A stretch of 64,000 nt of DNA, from positions 1 to 64,000 of the forward strand of contig CAJNAR010000179.1 of the NCBI GenBank assembly GCA_905220665.1, in the 5' to 3' direction. Within the stretch, counting starts at the first letter, position 1, and each line of letters starts with the position of its first letter. The notes under the pieces were generated by a model. That model was not told the origin of the DNA, did no database searches, and was given only the letters and a program-made list of their open reading frames with translations. Origin of the DNA: Albugo candida (lineage: Eukaryota > Oomycota > Peronosporomycetes > Albuginales > Albuginaceae). Position numbers and translations under genes: made by a program. Shown in pieces: positions 46,834-57,482 of the stretch.

Positions 46834-49800
46834 TCATCGAGGCGGCGCTCTATTTGACGGCACACAGTAAATACCTCCTATTCGGGAAAGATGTAGCGAT
46901 GGACATGACCTGCATTCTTGTGTTTCCCATCCGACTAAGTACGATCCTTTCGGGCAGCAACGTTGTTGGCCATTGTTTCCTGCCTTTGTGTTTGTTCTAC
47001 TGCCAGCGTCCTTCCCGCCGGTCATAACAGGTGAGACGTACTCGGGCGCGTCAGGCTCTTTCAGAAAAACTCCTGTATCTTCGCCATTTTCCTCGTCTGA
47101 GGTTGAGTCTAATTTTCGAGCTTCAGTCGCTTGCATGTTTCCAGCAATGCGCTTCCTTCTTCCCGCGCCTACACTTCTCAGAGCATCAGTGGCCAATTGT
47201 CTCGCACTTGAAGGCTTTACAGGGACATGAGGTGTGGGTGCGGGACCACGTGGTTGTACGCTTACTGGAGCTCCAGTGGCTGATTCGGGGGCAGTACCCT
47301 CTGATTGTGAGTCTGTTCCACGTTGAGAGCCTTCGACTGGTGCCATTTGGCCGCCGCCTTGTGTACCATCAGCTGTACCTTCCGACGGGTCTACACTGGT
47401 ATTTGCTGCGGCATCGTGCACAATCAGTGAGACAAGAACCATCAGAGGAGCTGATGCTTGGACGCCGGTATACGGGATTCTATCTGACTGTCCTATTCCA
47501 CCGGAAATCCTGGTGGACACTGTAAAGGTACTAAACAACGACGGTAGCGGCACTTCACCGGCCAGAGTATCGTCATTCACATCCGCGTGACCATTTGTTA
47601 TCGCACACAGATCGGGTGCTTGAGCATCGCATTGCTGATACAGACTTCGGATCGGATTTGGGCAATTGGATGCACTGCTTCGTTGCAAATTTCGTGGTCC
47701 ATTGGATTGTATCGAGTTGAAAGAATACGTCTGTCGTTTTTGAACTTCGCGGTACGTAAAATCGAAGGTTCGTGTTGGAATGCTGAATTTCTGGTTGTTT
47801 GCTGCTGGGCCGAGATCCGTTACTTGGTGTGCCGTTGCAGTGACCTGAATCAATGAATTGCTTCCCGGTTGTAATGTGCTCGGAGGCAATACAATGGCCA
47901 TACGCTTGACGAAAATCACATGTTTTCTGATGTCAAAATCGGCAGGGACCCAGTTGTATCGTCTCAGCCACTCGACATTTTGTGGGATCGTGAACGTAAT
48001 ATTCCGCTGCGTATCCGTGGCCATCAAATCGCCCAATGGCAAATGTGGTAGTCCGCTGCTGGAGGATGTAGGAATGTATGCGATTCGCTGGATCGGTTCA
48101 GAGACGTCATTGAATTTGTATGCGATGAGGGAAGCCAGGTCGAATGGGGTAGATGAATCCAGTACAATCGGGGCGCACGGCTCAATCACACTTCCGCCAT
48201 TTTGATATGTAAGGTAGGAGCATGTCGTTGCGGCCGTAAGAAACATCTCTGTGGATGTTACAAGCAATTGATAGATCGCGCCAACGCGTAAGAACTTTGT
48301 CCGTTGTTGTGATTTCTGGTACGCTTGCAGCCTATTTTTCCTTCCAGTTCTCCACTTGTCAGTCAGCTTATCGAAACCAGCATCCGCACTATCCAAGACG
48401 GCATTCATTCCTTTGATGAAAAAGTTGGCACTCGCAGCAGTGACTGCCCCACGAGCGACTTCTGCGAGAGTTGTAATGGCATCATTGGACGTTGAGATCA
48501 CTCGTTGCAACTTGGCGAATATCAATACATCTTCTTTGACGGCAAGGCACTCTTTGATAACCAATCCAATCGCATTAGAGACCCGGCAAAGCTCTCCTTG
48601 ATACCCAGAGAAAATTTCTTGCATCTCTGTCACCGCGGCGGAAGTAAATGCACTGTTATACTCTCCATACGCACGCAAAAAATTCTGCGAATACTGTACG
48701 AATGATTCGGGAGTCAGTGCGGTATAATTCTGAAGTGGTTTGATCGTAAATCTCAGATTCTGTAATTTTGGGGCTTCGTCTAACATGCCTTGAATCGTAG
48801 ATATCAGCTTTGGTATCAACCCCTGTGACATCAGTTTGTTGAGCTCCTTTACTCCTTTCTCTCCAGCAAAATCTTTCCGAACTTGATTGATCGCGCGTGT
48901 GAAATCGGCGTATGCTGCAGGTTTGAACCAATTATCTGGTTCCATTACGTGCAGAAGGGAACGGATTACAAGACCAAATATCCCAAATATCTGTTTCTGT
49001 TGCATTGCTTTCTGTGCAGCCTTCCCAATCGTTTCGAGCCGAGCAATGTAAGGAGCCACAACTGGCTTTATCTCGGACAAGAGTTTTCCAATGGCTAACA
49101 TGGAGGCGTTAAATCGTCTATCATTCCCGAATGCCATCCCATTTCCAAGCAAACGAGCTTGTGACGCAATCTGAGCCATTCTGGTGGTCGCGAGTTGCGT
49201 GAATGTGAGTATTTCACCATAAGCGGCACTGTGTTTTTGCGCTGTGATGTCGTTGCCCTGCCTGCTTGTAGGGAGTCACATTAAGCTGTGCAAACAGATC
49301 GGTGATTGCCAACGCTTTCTGTTGTGCTTCAGATCGCTCCTTCAGCAGCGTGAGATAGCGCGATCGCTTCATATCGGTTGATTCTTGTGATAGTACGGTC
49401 ACTCTCCCCGGAATTGTGATCAAATCTTTATGTGAAGCCATAAGACTCATTTGCTGCAGCATTGGTGACAAGAAGCAGAATCGGATCAAAAGTTCTGGCT
49501 TGCACAACGCCGAGGAGACATTCATGTATGCTGGAATGTCTTGATCAGAATCTCCAAAAAAGGCCAAGATCAAATCGTCTGATTGTCGGATCATGTCGGA
49601 CGCTTGAGATTTTATTATGTCAAAGTACGGGTCGATCACTGAGCCCATTAATTCTTGTCCTGAGGCATTACGAATGACATCCACAGTAGCAAACTTCAAA
49701 AGAGCCATTTCGACGAGCACGTTTGGATACTCTTGTAGCGTTCGATCAGGTACGTTTGAGATAAGTGGAACATACCAATTGGGTGGCTGTGTCTGTGTGG

Positions 49801-50656
49801 AATTCACGTATTTGCCAGCAAGCTGTACCAAGTTGATTTTCTCAAGAATCGTGAAGTTGTTTTGACGAAACCACGCGAGCTCACAGGACGCGCGAAAGTA
49901 ACTCCGAACACTGGTCAGGTAATTGGTTTGTTCTTCTATGGTAAGTTGGTCCAAACTCTTGATATCATCGCGTCGATCGTAATGGGTGATGTTTCGAAGA
50001 GCGGAAACCATTTCCCACAAACTCACGGCTTGCATCATGTCATCATTATCGGGTGATTTCTCTTGTTCAGCGACTAAAAGATTATTTACATACGACGAGA
50101 CATTAGGCCATACGGTTCCCAGAACTGCGTTCTTCACTATAAGAGCCGATGCATCCATTCGCATTGGCAGCATATACCCCAACGACGAATATTTTGCATG
50201 AAAAAAACTAGGTCCCTGGCCAACAACGTATACAATCAAGGACGCAAACACATTGGCGACCTGTGGAATGATCGTATCCGTCGTGTAGGTGGGAAGAGTG
50301 ATGGAGCTCCAAGTTGTGGTGTCATTCACAAGAGCCGCGAGCAATGAATTGAAAAAGTTTTTAGAGGTTTCTATCAATGGGACGATCTCGTAGATAATTT
50401 TCATCTCTTCTTCTTCTTCTTCATCGGGTTCCTCCGCCGTTCCGTTCCGTTGTTGGAGGTTCGTTTCACCGGCATTGGGCACCATCGCGCCTCGAGAAAT
50501 ACGACCACCGGCCTGAAGGTTTCTATGGGGTTTGAGTGGGAATCGCACATTCAAATTTGCTGCAGAAATGACATAAAACAAAAGTGTGACTAAAATAACT
50601 CGGCGAAAATGTACTCGGAGCTTCTTAGCGTGGAAATCGAGCCTTGTTCTATCCAT
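46834..50656 (-). CDS. Large secreted or membrane-anchored protein of unknown family
   Basis: My model joins two frames through a 52-bp GT-AG intron (49262-49313): exon 1 50656-49314, exon 2 49261-46834, total 1256 residues. Without the intron the first frame ends at 49214 and the second would need a start at 49179. A hydrophobic helix at residues 20-35 (VILVTLLFYVISAANL) behind a basic start suggests a signal peptide or signal anchor. Next come an acidic run (EEPDEEEEEE), a long largely helical region with many possible N-glycosylation sites (NDTTT, NITHY, NSTQT, NYTA), and a beta-rich segment with ITFTIPQNVEWLRRYNWVPA. The tail is low in complexity (Gly, Thr, Ser, Pro) and ends in a short Cys-rich module (CCPKGSY...ECRSCPS...YCVP). 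I do not recognise any domain. Repeats are absent. An extracellular role is inference. Confidence 0.75.
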
Positions 50657-50961
50657 TTTTTTCGCCTGAACAAAACTAAGCATGTGGGAGAAGTGTACAG
50701 AGTGCGACAATGTATGGACTGCAAACATGCTGCCAGCACAGCAAGTGTTGTGCTGGTTGACGTGGCACAAGCGATTTTCATACCATTTCGAACCCTCAAA
50801 ATGACTATACAATTATCCAAATCAGGCAGGTGAATGTAAAGGCTGCGTGCCACCTCGAAAGCTATCGATTATCGAGCGATTGTGACACATCGCTTTGGAT
50901 TCATTGACGACGCAATAAACAGCTCACTTTTGTGCAAGAAAAAAGATATGGCAAATATGTG
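50657..50961. other. Intergenic, nothing recognised
   Basis: About 300 bp between the start of the large secreted gene and the end of the Myb gene, both on the minus strand. It should hold the promoter of the former; no motif is evident. Confidence 0.5.
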
Positions 50962-51579
50962 TCAATGTTCTAGTCTTTTGAAAATATGGTCACGGAATAC
51001 AAATCGCTCAAGAACTTGTATCCTATGCTCATCTTCTGGTGTCATACATGGAATCTCTTGTCCTCCACTTTCTCTTGTGCCAGCTCGACAAGTCGCAGAT
51101 CCATCCGATGACCGCCAGTAGTCTGGGAAATTGCGCAATAATTTCGCAAAGTAGCCGTATGCATGGGTGCGGACTTGTACAACTGTTTTCGTTCCAACCA
51201 AACCTTGTATTTTTTTCCATTTCCGTCCGTACGTCAGTAAGCCTTCCATAAAGAGTGAATGTTCCTTCTCCGTCCATCGTTCACGTAATTTCGTATCAAA
51301 CGCTTGCTTTCTTGTCGTCGTGTGCATTGTCGGAAGATTAAGATGCTGCATGTGACGACTAGGAGCGCAAGGTTGGCGATGCTGAGAGCATTTCAAAAAT
51401 TCCTGCATGCTCGGTAGTGAGCCAATCGATGGTTTGAGGCTCTGTGTCGCTGACTCCACGTTACGAGAATGTTGCAAATGAGATTTTGGAAAGAGTCGAT
51501 CGGATTGCTTGGAAGTGAGGAGCTGTTCTCGAGATGAGACCATCACGCTCGCATGCATTAAAGCGTCAAAGGAAGTCAT
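50962..51579 (-). CDS. Single-repeat Myb protein (SHAQKYF class)
   Basis: 205 residues from ATG at 51579; the frame is open a little further upstream but has no ATG. One Myb/SANT repeat at residues about 102-147: RWTEKEHSLFMEGLLTYGRKW, then KKIQGLVGTKTVVQVRTHA. The third helix ends THAYGYF, where the class usually has SHAQKYF. Such proteins bind DNA as transcriptional regulators in plants, amoebae and oomycetes. The N-terminal hundred residues are Ser/Gln/His-rich and probably disordered. A helix at the end (EHRIQVLERFVFRDHIFKRL) is Leu-rich. The DNA target is unknown. A missing upstream exon is possible. Confidence 0.85.
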   Translation of the reverse strand: MTSFDALMHASVMVSSREQLLTSKQSDRLFPKSHLQHSRNVESATQSLKPSIGSLPSMQEFLKCSQHRQPCAPSRHMQHLNLPTMHTTTRKQAFDTKLRERWTEKEHSLFMEGLLTYGRKWKKIQGLVGTKTVVQVRTHAYGYFAKLLRNFPDYWRSSDGSATCRAGTRESGGQEIPCMTPEDEHRIQVLERFVFRDHIFKRLEH

Positions 51580-52143
51580 GCAATTGACTTTGTGTTGCAA
51601 CGCAAATTGCGAAATGAGGTGTTTGTAGAGTGTGAGGACAAATCAGTTCCCTGGAATGGACCGAAAAACGGAAGAAATATAAAAAGATAGGATGTATCTT
51701 GCTGCGCGTGCATGTCGCGCATCGTGCATGTGCTCAGTACGAAGTCGTTATATCTCGATTTTATACGAATTCGAACACCCTTTTCTGCTACGAATTGTCT
51801 GCAAAACGATATTATAGCTGCTATGAATTCAGATATACCTTTTTTTATGAATCTGATCGATCGAAACTTGAAGCTGTGCAATCGAATCTTGCTTTATGTA
51901 TAGTAATCCCCTTCAAAAAGTTTGGACTCGGAACAAACATGAAAAACCTACACTAATATACATTATATCAGTTAGTACCTACGTAGACATCAGCTGACTC
52001 AAACCTGGCTAACAATCGTTTGTGTCTGTTTATACGATATACACACGTCATAGTCTACAAATGATATGATTGACACGCACATTTCGAGCCATTTAACGCG
52101 TTAAGAACTTGAACGCAGGCAGAGTTATAGCCTATACCGTTTC
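51580..52143. other. Divergent promoter region, nothing recognised
   Basis: About 560 bp between the divergently transcribed Myb and ORC3-like genes. Short frames only. No clear motif, but regulatory sequence for both genes must lie here. Confidence 0.5.
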
Positions 52144-55131
52144 ATGACACTGCCTGTTGGGGTTTTCGTTCGGTGGCCTAAAAGCTTTGCATCGGATGCA
52201 CAGAATAAAAATGAGTGTCAACATAGGCTAAATTCTCCATTTCACACCAATTTCACGAATCCGAATGCAAAGCTTACGTACTGTGCACTTCAGGAGATGA
52301 CTTACCTTTCCGCTGTCAAACAATTGCACTCAAAAGTGCATCGCGTATTGACAGAGGCCAATACTTTGTCATTAAATCGTGTTTTGGGCTATTTGAATGC
52401 GTATCAAGTAGCTATACTTAACTCTCAGGTGTTTGACTCAGGTTTGTATCCAGTAGCGGTACTGGAGACCGGAATTACAAACACATTCGACCACTCATGG
52501 ATCCACGCTTTGACTCAGAAACTGATTTTGGATGCGTTTCAGCCCGTGGTCGTACTTTACGAACAGGATATCGCCACACTAGCAACAGCTCGCAGTCTTT
52601 TTGAGTGGTTACTTCTTCAATTCCAATTGGATCATTATGCCACAGAACGAGAGATTGTGTGGATCCGTCAGCAATGTGAGCATCAAAACATTACGCTGCC
52701 CGAGTTTTTGTGGTCAGAAGAGTGGGTTTCGTACAATTGCGATTTTGGAAAACGCGAATTTGGAAACAAAAATCGAAAACCGAGTGTGGGTATCACATTG
52801 GACGCTAATGGTAAGGAAAGCGAAGCTATCTTTAGAAAATATGTTTGTGAACGAACGGCTCAATCGCTGAAAAAAGAAGCCGAAGTGTACCAAAACTGGT
52901 TGCGAGACCGTACCATGACCGAGCTGTTAGAGATATTTCATCGAGAAATCTCTTCTCGCGTCGTCACAAGCAAAAGTGTGTTAAAGGACCGATATCCCGC
53001 AATGTATATTCGTAAAAAGCTGTGGAAGCGGTTTTCGCGGTGTATCATGTCACGAATTGAGGCAGATATCGAGTTTTGTGACTCAGATACTGAGACATTG
53101 ATTTTGACGTTCTCAGAATGGATCGTGCGGCTTCAGCAATGGCTTAAGGCGAATGAAAATGAGTCCCTAGTGTATAGGAGCGGAATCAAAACACGATCGA
53201 TTGCTTTCCAGCTCGCCTTCAGTTTGTACTCCATCCTGCAGCGATATAAAAAAATGCTACAAACAGCTACGAAAGCCTACCAAACCTCTGATTGTTTGAA
53301 GCCGCTACGAGAATTAGACCAAACACGACGACTTCTATCGGATTTGGATGAGAAATTGCACACTTTTGAACTTCGATACGGATTTTCACCCATTTCAGAC
53401 CCGGTGATTGACTCTGAAAAATCACCACAGCTACTTGTATTTGTATTCGAGCAAGCACAAGCGATACACAATCGCGTTTTCGATGATTTCGTGCTGATTT
53501 GGAATGATTTTGAAGATCATACGATCGTATCAACAGCGCGATTTGGCTTTGTTTTGGGCGTATCGAGCGCTACAGTGTCCAATACTCAGCAACCATCGGG
53601 TCCACATCTTCCTTTAGGGCTACAAAGCTTAAGTCTGGATCTTATCACGCATTTGGAACCTGAAGTATTCAGCTTACAAAACTTTTCAGACTTCTTTGAT
53701 CGTGTTGTTGAAGAATTATTTGTGGAAATGGCGCTACCGGTTCGCATCTCAGGTTCTGTCTTACAATCACTCTGTCTCCAAGTCAGCAGAGGAATGATCT
53801 ATACAATGCACCAACTCGTCCAGCGGATCCAGCTCTTACTTTATTTTCATTATCAGCATGCACCGTGTAGTTTTCTGGGCCATTTTCAGGTGAAAAATCA
53901 TTGGCATCATCCGCTCCACACGTTTCACGCTTCTGTGCACTCATCAGAAGCCTTGCATCATGCCGCAACATGTGAGAAGGACAAGTGGGCTCACGTCCAA
54001 GAAGCGTATGACCTGGCAAGCTATCGTCGACGAGAGGAAGACTCTATCGATGAAAACACTCTATTCGAAAATCTGATGCATTCTATTTGGAACTTATTCG
54101 ATCGAAATGAAAGTCGCTTGATGCTGCAATCCTTACAAGATAATGATAAAGTTTCAGAGGATCAAGTGGTCGCTGAATTACAGGCGCTTCAAAATGCCCA
54201 GAACGCTTGGACGTGTGGCTGGAAATGCTTCCTTGCAGTTTGTTCGCATTTGGAAATGAATCTGTCGAGAGATGAGCGATTTGCATGTCTTAAAGCAGCA
54301 TTGGATGGCCAACTGTTCTTTACGGATGCAGCCGACTCATTTGAATTTGTGAGCTCTGGATCCTCCATTTGGAATACGACTCCGCTTCTTTCTCGTCTGT
54401 GTCGCACATTCCAACAAGTTTCGTATAAAACTCTGACCCATCTTTTGGGTGACTGGAAAGCGCTATTTAAGACACACAATATAACAATTAATACGTCGGT
54501 GGAAGAAGCATATCATTTATGTAATTATATGGCGGATCTATTGGAAAACAAGACAAACGCTCCACCTCGTGCAGAAGTGCGAACGACAGCAAAGACAATG
54601 GATTATCATGTGCGTATGGAAGTGCTCACATTACTTCGTGAAAATATATTAGACAAACTGCTAGTTGAGTCGACATCTCGTCAGAGAATTAATGTGATGT
54701 GGCGATCGAGCGCGTTGGCAGAGCCTCAATTGAAATTGATGCATCAGCACATCCGGATGCGTCATTATGACGCCTTACACCAGATCTTCAGGTCCTCAAC
54801 GACATCGAATCAACTCAGCTGGAAGACGGATGTTGCTACTGTGTACCAATTCTACGCGCAAAGTCCCACTATGCATCTTTGTATTGACGACTGGTACCAG
54901 TTCTTTGTGGAATCGCTGGTCAAAATGGAAGAAACGACTTTTACAAAATATAAAAGTGATCGGGAACTGTACACTATAGCTTGTGAGTGGCCTTGCACAC
55001 TTCAACAGGAGTATGCAGCACGATTTTTCCGTGTGCTTTGCATCTTTCGGCATTTGGGGCTATTGAAGCAAAAGGATGAACCATTCGGCGGTAGGCAAGA
55101 GCAATTTGTGGAGAAAATGGTTTTTTTGTGA
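52144..55131 (+). CDS. Origin recognition complex subunit 3-like protein
   Basis: 995 residues in a single exon. ORC3 is part of the six-subunit complex that marks replication origins and loads MCM2-7. The N-terminal match is PVAVLETGITNTFDHSWIHALTQKL followed by PVVVLYEQD, which mirrors the ORC3 AALVTGVNxPDHxxxFxxL...VxxLxxxD region (here about residues 103-145). The centre is helical, like the ORC3 insert. The C-terminus resembles the ORC3 winged helix: VYQFYAQSPTMHLCIDDWYQFF (about 900-920), then YAARFFRVLCIFRHLGLLK. No Walker A is seen, which fits ORC3, whose AAA+ fold is inactive. Sequence similarity is spread thin, so another large helical protein cannot be excluded. It ends 45 bp before the convergent RPB10 gene. 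Confidence 0.65.
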   Translation: MTLPVGVFVRWPKSFASDAQNKNECQHRLNSPFHTNFTNPNAKLTYCALQEMTYLSAVKQLHSKVHRVLTEANTLSLNRVLGYLNAYQVAILNSQVFDSGLYPVAVLETGITNTFDHSWIHALTQKLILDAFQPVVVLYEQDIATLATARSLFEWLLLQFQLDHYATEREIVWIRQQCEHQNITLPEFLWSEEWVSYNCDFGKREFGNKNRKPSVGITLDANGKESEAIFRKYVCERTAQSLKKEAEVYQNWLRDRTMTELLEIFHREISSRVVTSKSVLKDRYPAMYIRKKLWKRFSRCIMSRIEADIEFCDSDTETLILTFSEWIVRLQQWLKANENESLVYRSGIKTRSIAFQLAFSLYSILQRYKKMLQTATKAYQTSDCLKPLRELDQTRRLLSDLDEKLHTFELRYGFSPISDPVIDSEKSPQLLVFVFEQAQAIHNRVFDDFVLIWNDFEDHTIVSTARFGFVLGVSSATVSNTQQPSGPHLPLGLQSLSLDLITHLEPEVFSLQNFSDFFDRVVEELFVEMALPVRISGSVLQSLCLQVSRGMIYTMHQLVQRIQLLLYFHYQHAPCSFLGHFQVKNHWHHPLHTFHASVHSSEALHHAATCEKDKWAHVQEAYDLASYRRREEDSIDENTLFENLMHSIWNLFDRNESRLMLQSLQDNDKVSEDQVVAELQALQNAQNAWTCGWKCFLAVCSHLEMNLSRDERFACLKAALDGQLFFTDAADSFEFVSSGSSIWNTTPLLSRLCRTFQQVSYKTLTHLLGDWKALFKTHNITINTSVEEAYHLCNYMADLLENKTNAPPRAEVRTTAKTMDYHVRMEVLTLLRENILDKLLVESTSRQRINVMWRSSALAEPQLKLMHQHIRMRHYDALHQIFRSSTTSNQLSWKTDVATVYQFYAQSPTMHLCIDDWYQFFVESLVKMEETTFTKYKSDRELYTIACEWPCTLQQEYAARFFRVLCIFRHLGLLKQKDEPFGGRQEQFVEKMVFL

Positions 55132-55176
55132 TATAAAGTACTACAAAACGTCTCTATCTTGATTGGCGTAGTTGCG

Positions 55177-55467
55177 TCAGTCTTCTCCGCGTTCAATCGC
55201 TACGGAAACGTCGTATGAGTGATACTTAGTGAAGATGGTAGATACATAACGATACGTACCTCCAGTGTTATAATGCAGCAATTTCTCAATTAGGTCAACA
55301 TGCACCACATAGACAACGCAGAGCTCTCGCCGACAGCAATATCGTTTAAGTGCAAGTTCATCCAATGCATCTCGTTCTGTGTAGTCTGCTCGTAGAAGTC
55401 CAAGATACGTTTCCCACTTATTGGCTAGAACTTTTCCACAAGTAAAACATCGCACAGGAATGATCAT
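55177..55467 (-). CDS. RPB10: RNA polymerase I, II and III shared subunit RPABC5 (RPB10)
   Basis: Starts at [18 protein letters not shown], the unmistakable N-terminus of RPB10, with the CX2C half (CFTC) and CCRR half of its zinc site. The core [27 protein letters not shown] and [13 protein letters not shown] are conserved. Two oddities: about four extra residues lie between CCRR and HVDL (ELCVVYVV), and the open frame runs to 96 residues instead of the usual 67-75. A 60-bp stretch at the end beginning GTACGT and ending GTAG would, if spliced, keep frame and give a tail of only AIERGED, so a 76-residue product is plausible. The further upstream open frame is not part of the protein. Confidence 0.93.
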   Translation of the reverse strand: MIIPVRCFTCGKVLANKWETYLGLLRADYTERDALDELALKRYCCRRELCVVYVVHVDLIEKLLHYNTGGTYRYVSTIFTKYHSYDVSVAIERGED

Positions 55468-55820
55468 TGCGAATGGAACGTATCGATGACTGGAGAAATC
55501 TGACTGACGATATAATTGGCTGAAAATACAATGGTATTTGGCCAATAATACCCGATAAAAGAAACATGACTTGGCCTCATAGGCTGCGCATCCTCGAATC
55601 GATGACCGCCCAAATGCGTCGTCCTGTCATATCCTTCCAGGTCACTTAGCATCCGGAAATGGGGCTACATGATCCTACATAAAACCTTAAGAATACAACA
55701 CGAACATTCTCTCTTTAATTTGGACAATCTTCAAACCTACATTTGCGTCATTTATCCTACTTTACATAATCTAGGTGCCACACACTATTAACGGTGAGAA
55801 CACACTTAAAGGATCCGCAA
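55468..55820. other. Divergent promoter region, nothing recognised
   Basis: About 350 bp between the starts of RPB10 (minus) and cysteine synthase (plus). No motif stands out. Confidence 0.5.
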
Positions 55821-56876
55821 ATGCTTCGATTTCCGCAAAGCGTTTATATAAAAGCACGAGCGATGTTTCCTTCCACATACAAAACACAGCGCCGCAGTCT
55901 AAAAATCGTCAATAACATGACAGAGCTGATCGGAAAAACCCCATTGGTGCGCTTGAATCGCGTCACAAACAGTGTAAACGCGCATATTATCGCCAAGTGT
56001 GAGTTCTTGGAACCATGCTCGAGTGTCAAAGATCGGATCGGTATCAGCATGATCGAAATGGCAGAGAAAGAAGGAATATTGAAAAGTGACACACTTATTG
56101 TTGAGCCGACTAGCGGAAATACCGGTATTGGTCTCGCGTTTGTGGCAGCCGCTCGAGGATACAAATTACTGCTTGTGATGCCGGATTCCATGTCGATGGA
56201 ACGTCGGATCCTTTTGAAAGCATTCGGTTGTGACGTTATACTGACACCAGGATTGAAAGGAATGACGGGTGCGGTCATGAAAGCCAATGAGATCGTGAAG
56301 AAAACACCCAATGCGATCACACTGCAACAATTCGAGAATGAAGCTAATCCCAAGATCCATTTTGAAACAACTGGCCCCGAAATATGGAATGATACAGATG
56401 GCCAAATAGATGTTCTTGTGAGTGGAGTTGGTACTGGTGGCACGATAACCGGAGTCGCCAAATACCTCAAATCCAAAAAGCCCGATGTGCATATCGTCGC
56501 TGTGGAACCAGAAGAGAGTCCAGTGCTATCCGGAGGGAATCCTGGACCACACAAGATTCAAGGAATTGGTGCTGGATTCATACCCAAAATCCTCGATAGA
56601 AGTCTCATTGATCAAGTCATGACATCCAACATCGAAGAATCTTTTGCAATGTCGAAACGCTTGGCACTTGAAGAAGGTATGCTTGTAGGTCCTTCTTCCG
56701 GCGCTGCTGTTTGTGCTGCTCTCAAGCTTGGACGACAAGCTCAGTTTGCAGGTAAGATGATTGTCGTGGTCATTCCGAGTTTTGGCGAGCGCTATTTATC
56801 GTCTCCGCTATTTGATGAAGAAAGAGAGGCAGCAGCCACCATGCCGACTGAAGCGCTTTCAGACATCGAGCATTGA
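55821..56876 (+). CDS. Cysteine synthase (O-acetylserine thiol-lyase)
   Basis: 351 residues from the first ATG; the frame is open from 55794 but without an ATG. The PLP-dependent enzyme makes cysteine from O-acetylserine and sulfide. Key features: [11 protein letters not shown] (37-47), the PLP lysine in CSSVKDR (K70), the substrate loop [12 protein letters not shown] (about 104-115), the phosphate-binding loop [11 protein letters not shown] (about 205-215) and the PSSGAA stretch near 300. The start ([20 protein letters not shown]) is basic and amphipathic and may be a mitochondrial presequence; the conserved enzyme begins at about residue 28. It converges with the small gene at 56941-57378 only 64 bp downstream. 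Confidence 0.96.
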   Translation: MLRFPQSVYIKARAMFPSTYKTQRRSLKIVNNMTELIGKTPLVRLNRVTNSVNAHIIAKCEFLEPCSSVKDRIGISMIEMAEKEGILKSDTLIVEPTSGNTGIGLAFVAAARGYKLLLVMPDSMSMERRILLKAFGCDVILTPGLKGMTGAVMKANEIVKKTPNAITLQQFENEANPKIHFETTGPEIWNDTDGQIDVLVSGVGTGGTITGVAKYLKSKKPDVHIVAVEPEESPVLSGGNPGPHKIQGIGAGFIPKILDRSLIDQVMTSNIEESFAMSKRLALEEGMLVGPSSGAAVCAALKLGRQAQFAGKMIVVVIPSFGERYLSSPLFDEEREAAATMPTEALSDIEH

Positions 56877-56940
56877 CTGAATTGGAAAGTGTTGTGAACC
56901 GATAGATGACGTAAACATAATACTTTACTCATGTGATTGT

Positions 56941-57378
56941 TTAATTTCGTTCTGATATGCACATTGCGTTCGGGTTATTTTGCTGATCCTGAGTGCGTAA
57001 ATGCTGAAATTTGCGTAATTGACGTAAAAAATGAAATTCGCGAAGTAGTGCGTTGATTTCAATGTAACGATGTTGGTCTGAATTGAATGCGGTCGCACGT
57101 TTGCATAGATCCGAAAGAGAGGTATCAAGACGTAACTTTTTAAGCTCCTTCCCGATATTTTCCTGAATGATTGCTTCTTCATTCGAATACTGGTCTCTGT
57201 GAATGATGGTTGATGTCATGATGTCTTCCATCTGATCGGAAAAGTCATCGTTGGAGACGTACGTAGGTATACTCCGCGGAGATGAAGTTGAAGAAGAACT
57301 GCGTAGCGTGGTGGAATTGGGAGACGAGAATGCGGGTGTTCGAGCACGTTTCTTTCCAGAGAGATCGCACGATTCCAT
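56941..57378 (-). CDS. Small protein of unknown function with a likely nuclear signal
   Basis: 145 residues. It starts MESCDLSGKKRARTPAFSSP, with a KKRAR basic motif suitable as a nuclear localisation signal. A Ser/Pro-rich disordered segment to about residue 45 is followed by an acidic patch and then helices (EEAIIQENIGKELKKLRL; YIEINALLREFHFLRQLRKF). I do not recognise the family. The gene is divergent from mitochondrial uS9 with only 104 bp between start codons, so the two may share a promoter. The frame is intact and bounded by host genes, which supports it being real. Confidence 0.6.
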   Translation of the reverse strand: MESCDLSGKKRARTPAFSSPNSTTLRSSSSTSSPRSIPTYVSNDDFSDQMEDIMTSTIIHRDQYSNEEAIIQENIGKELKKLRLDTSLSDLCKRATAFNSDQHRYIEINALLREFHFLRQLRKFQHLRTQDQQNNPNAMCISERN

Positions 57379-57482
57379 TGCGCGTCCAAGATTCTGCGTC
57401 GAATTTAAGCCAATGTACGTTTTAGTATGGACACTTCGGGATCAGCATACTGCGATTGGCTTATATTATCTTCTGGACACAA

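Noticed and set aside
47031..47525. 164-codon plus-strand ORF
   Set aside because: Antisense shadow of the large secreted gene; low-complexity composition typical of a shadow frame.
46834..50812. Two separate genes, 49214-50812 and 46834-49179
   Set aside because: A 52-bp GT-AG intron joins the frames with an exact codon count, and the reading upstream of 49179 stays open and protein-like back to the acceptor. One gene is the simpler model.
55844..56554. 236-codon minus-strand ORF
   Set aside because: It lies wholly antisense to cysteine synthase, whose plus-strand reading is certain.
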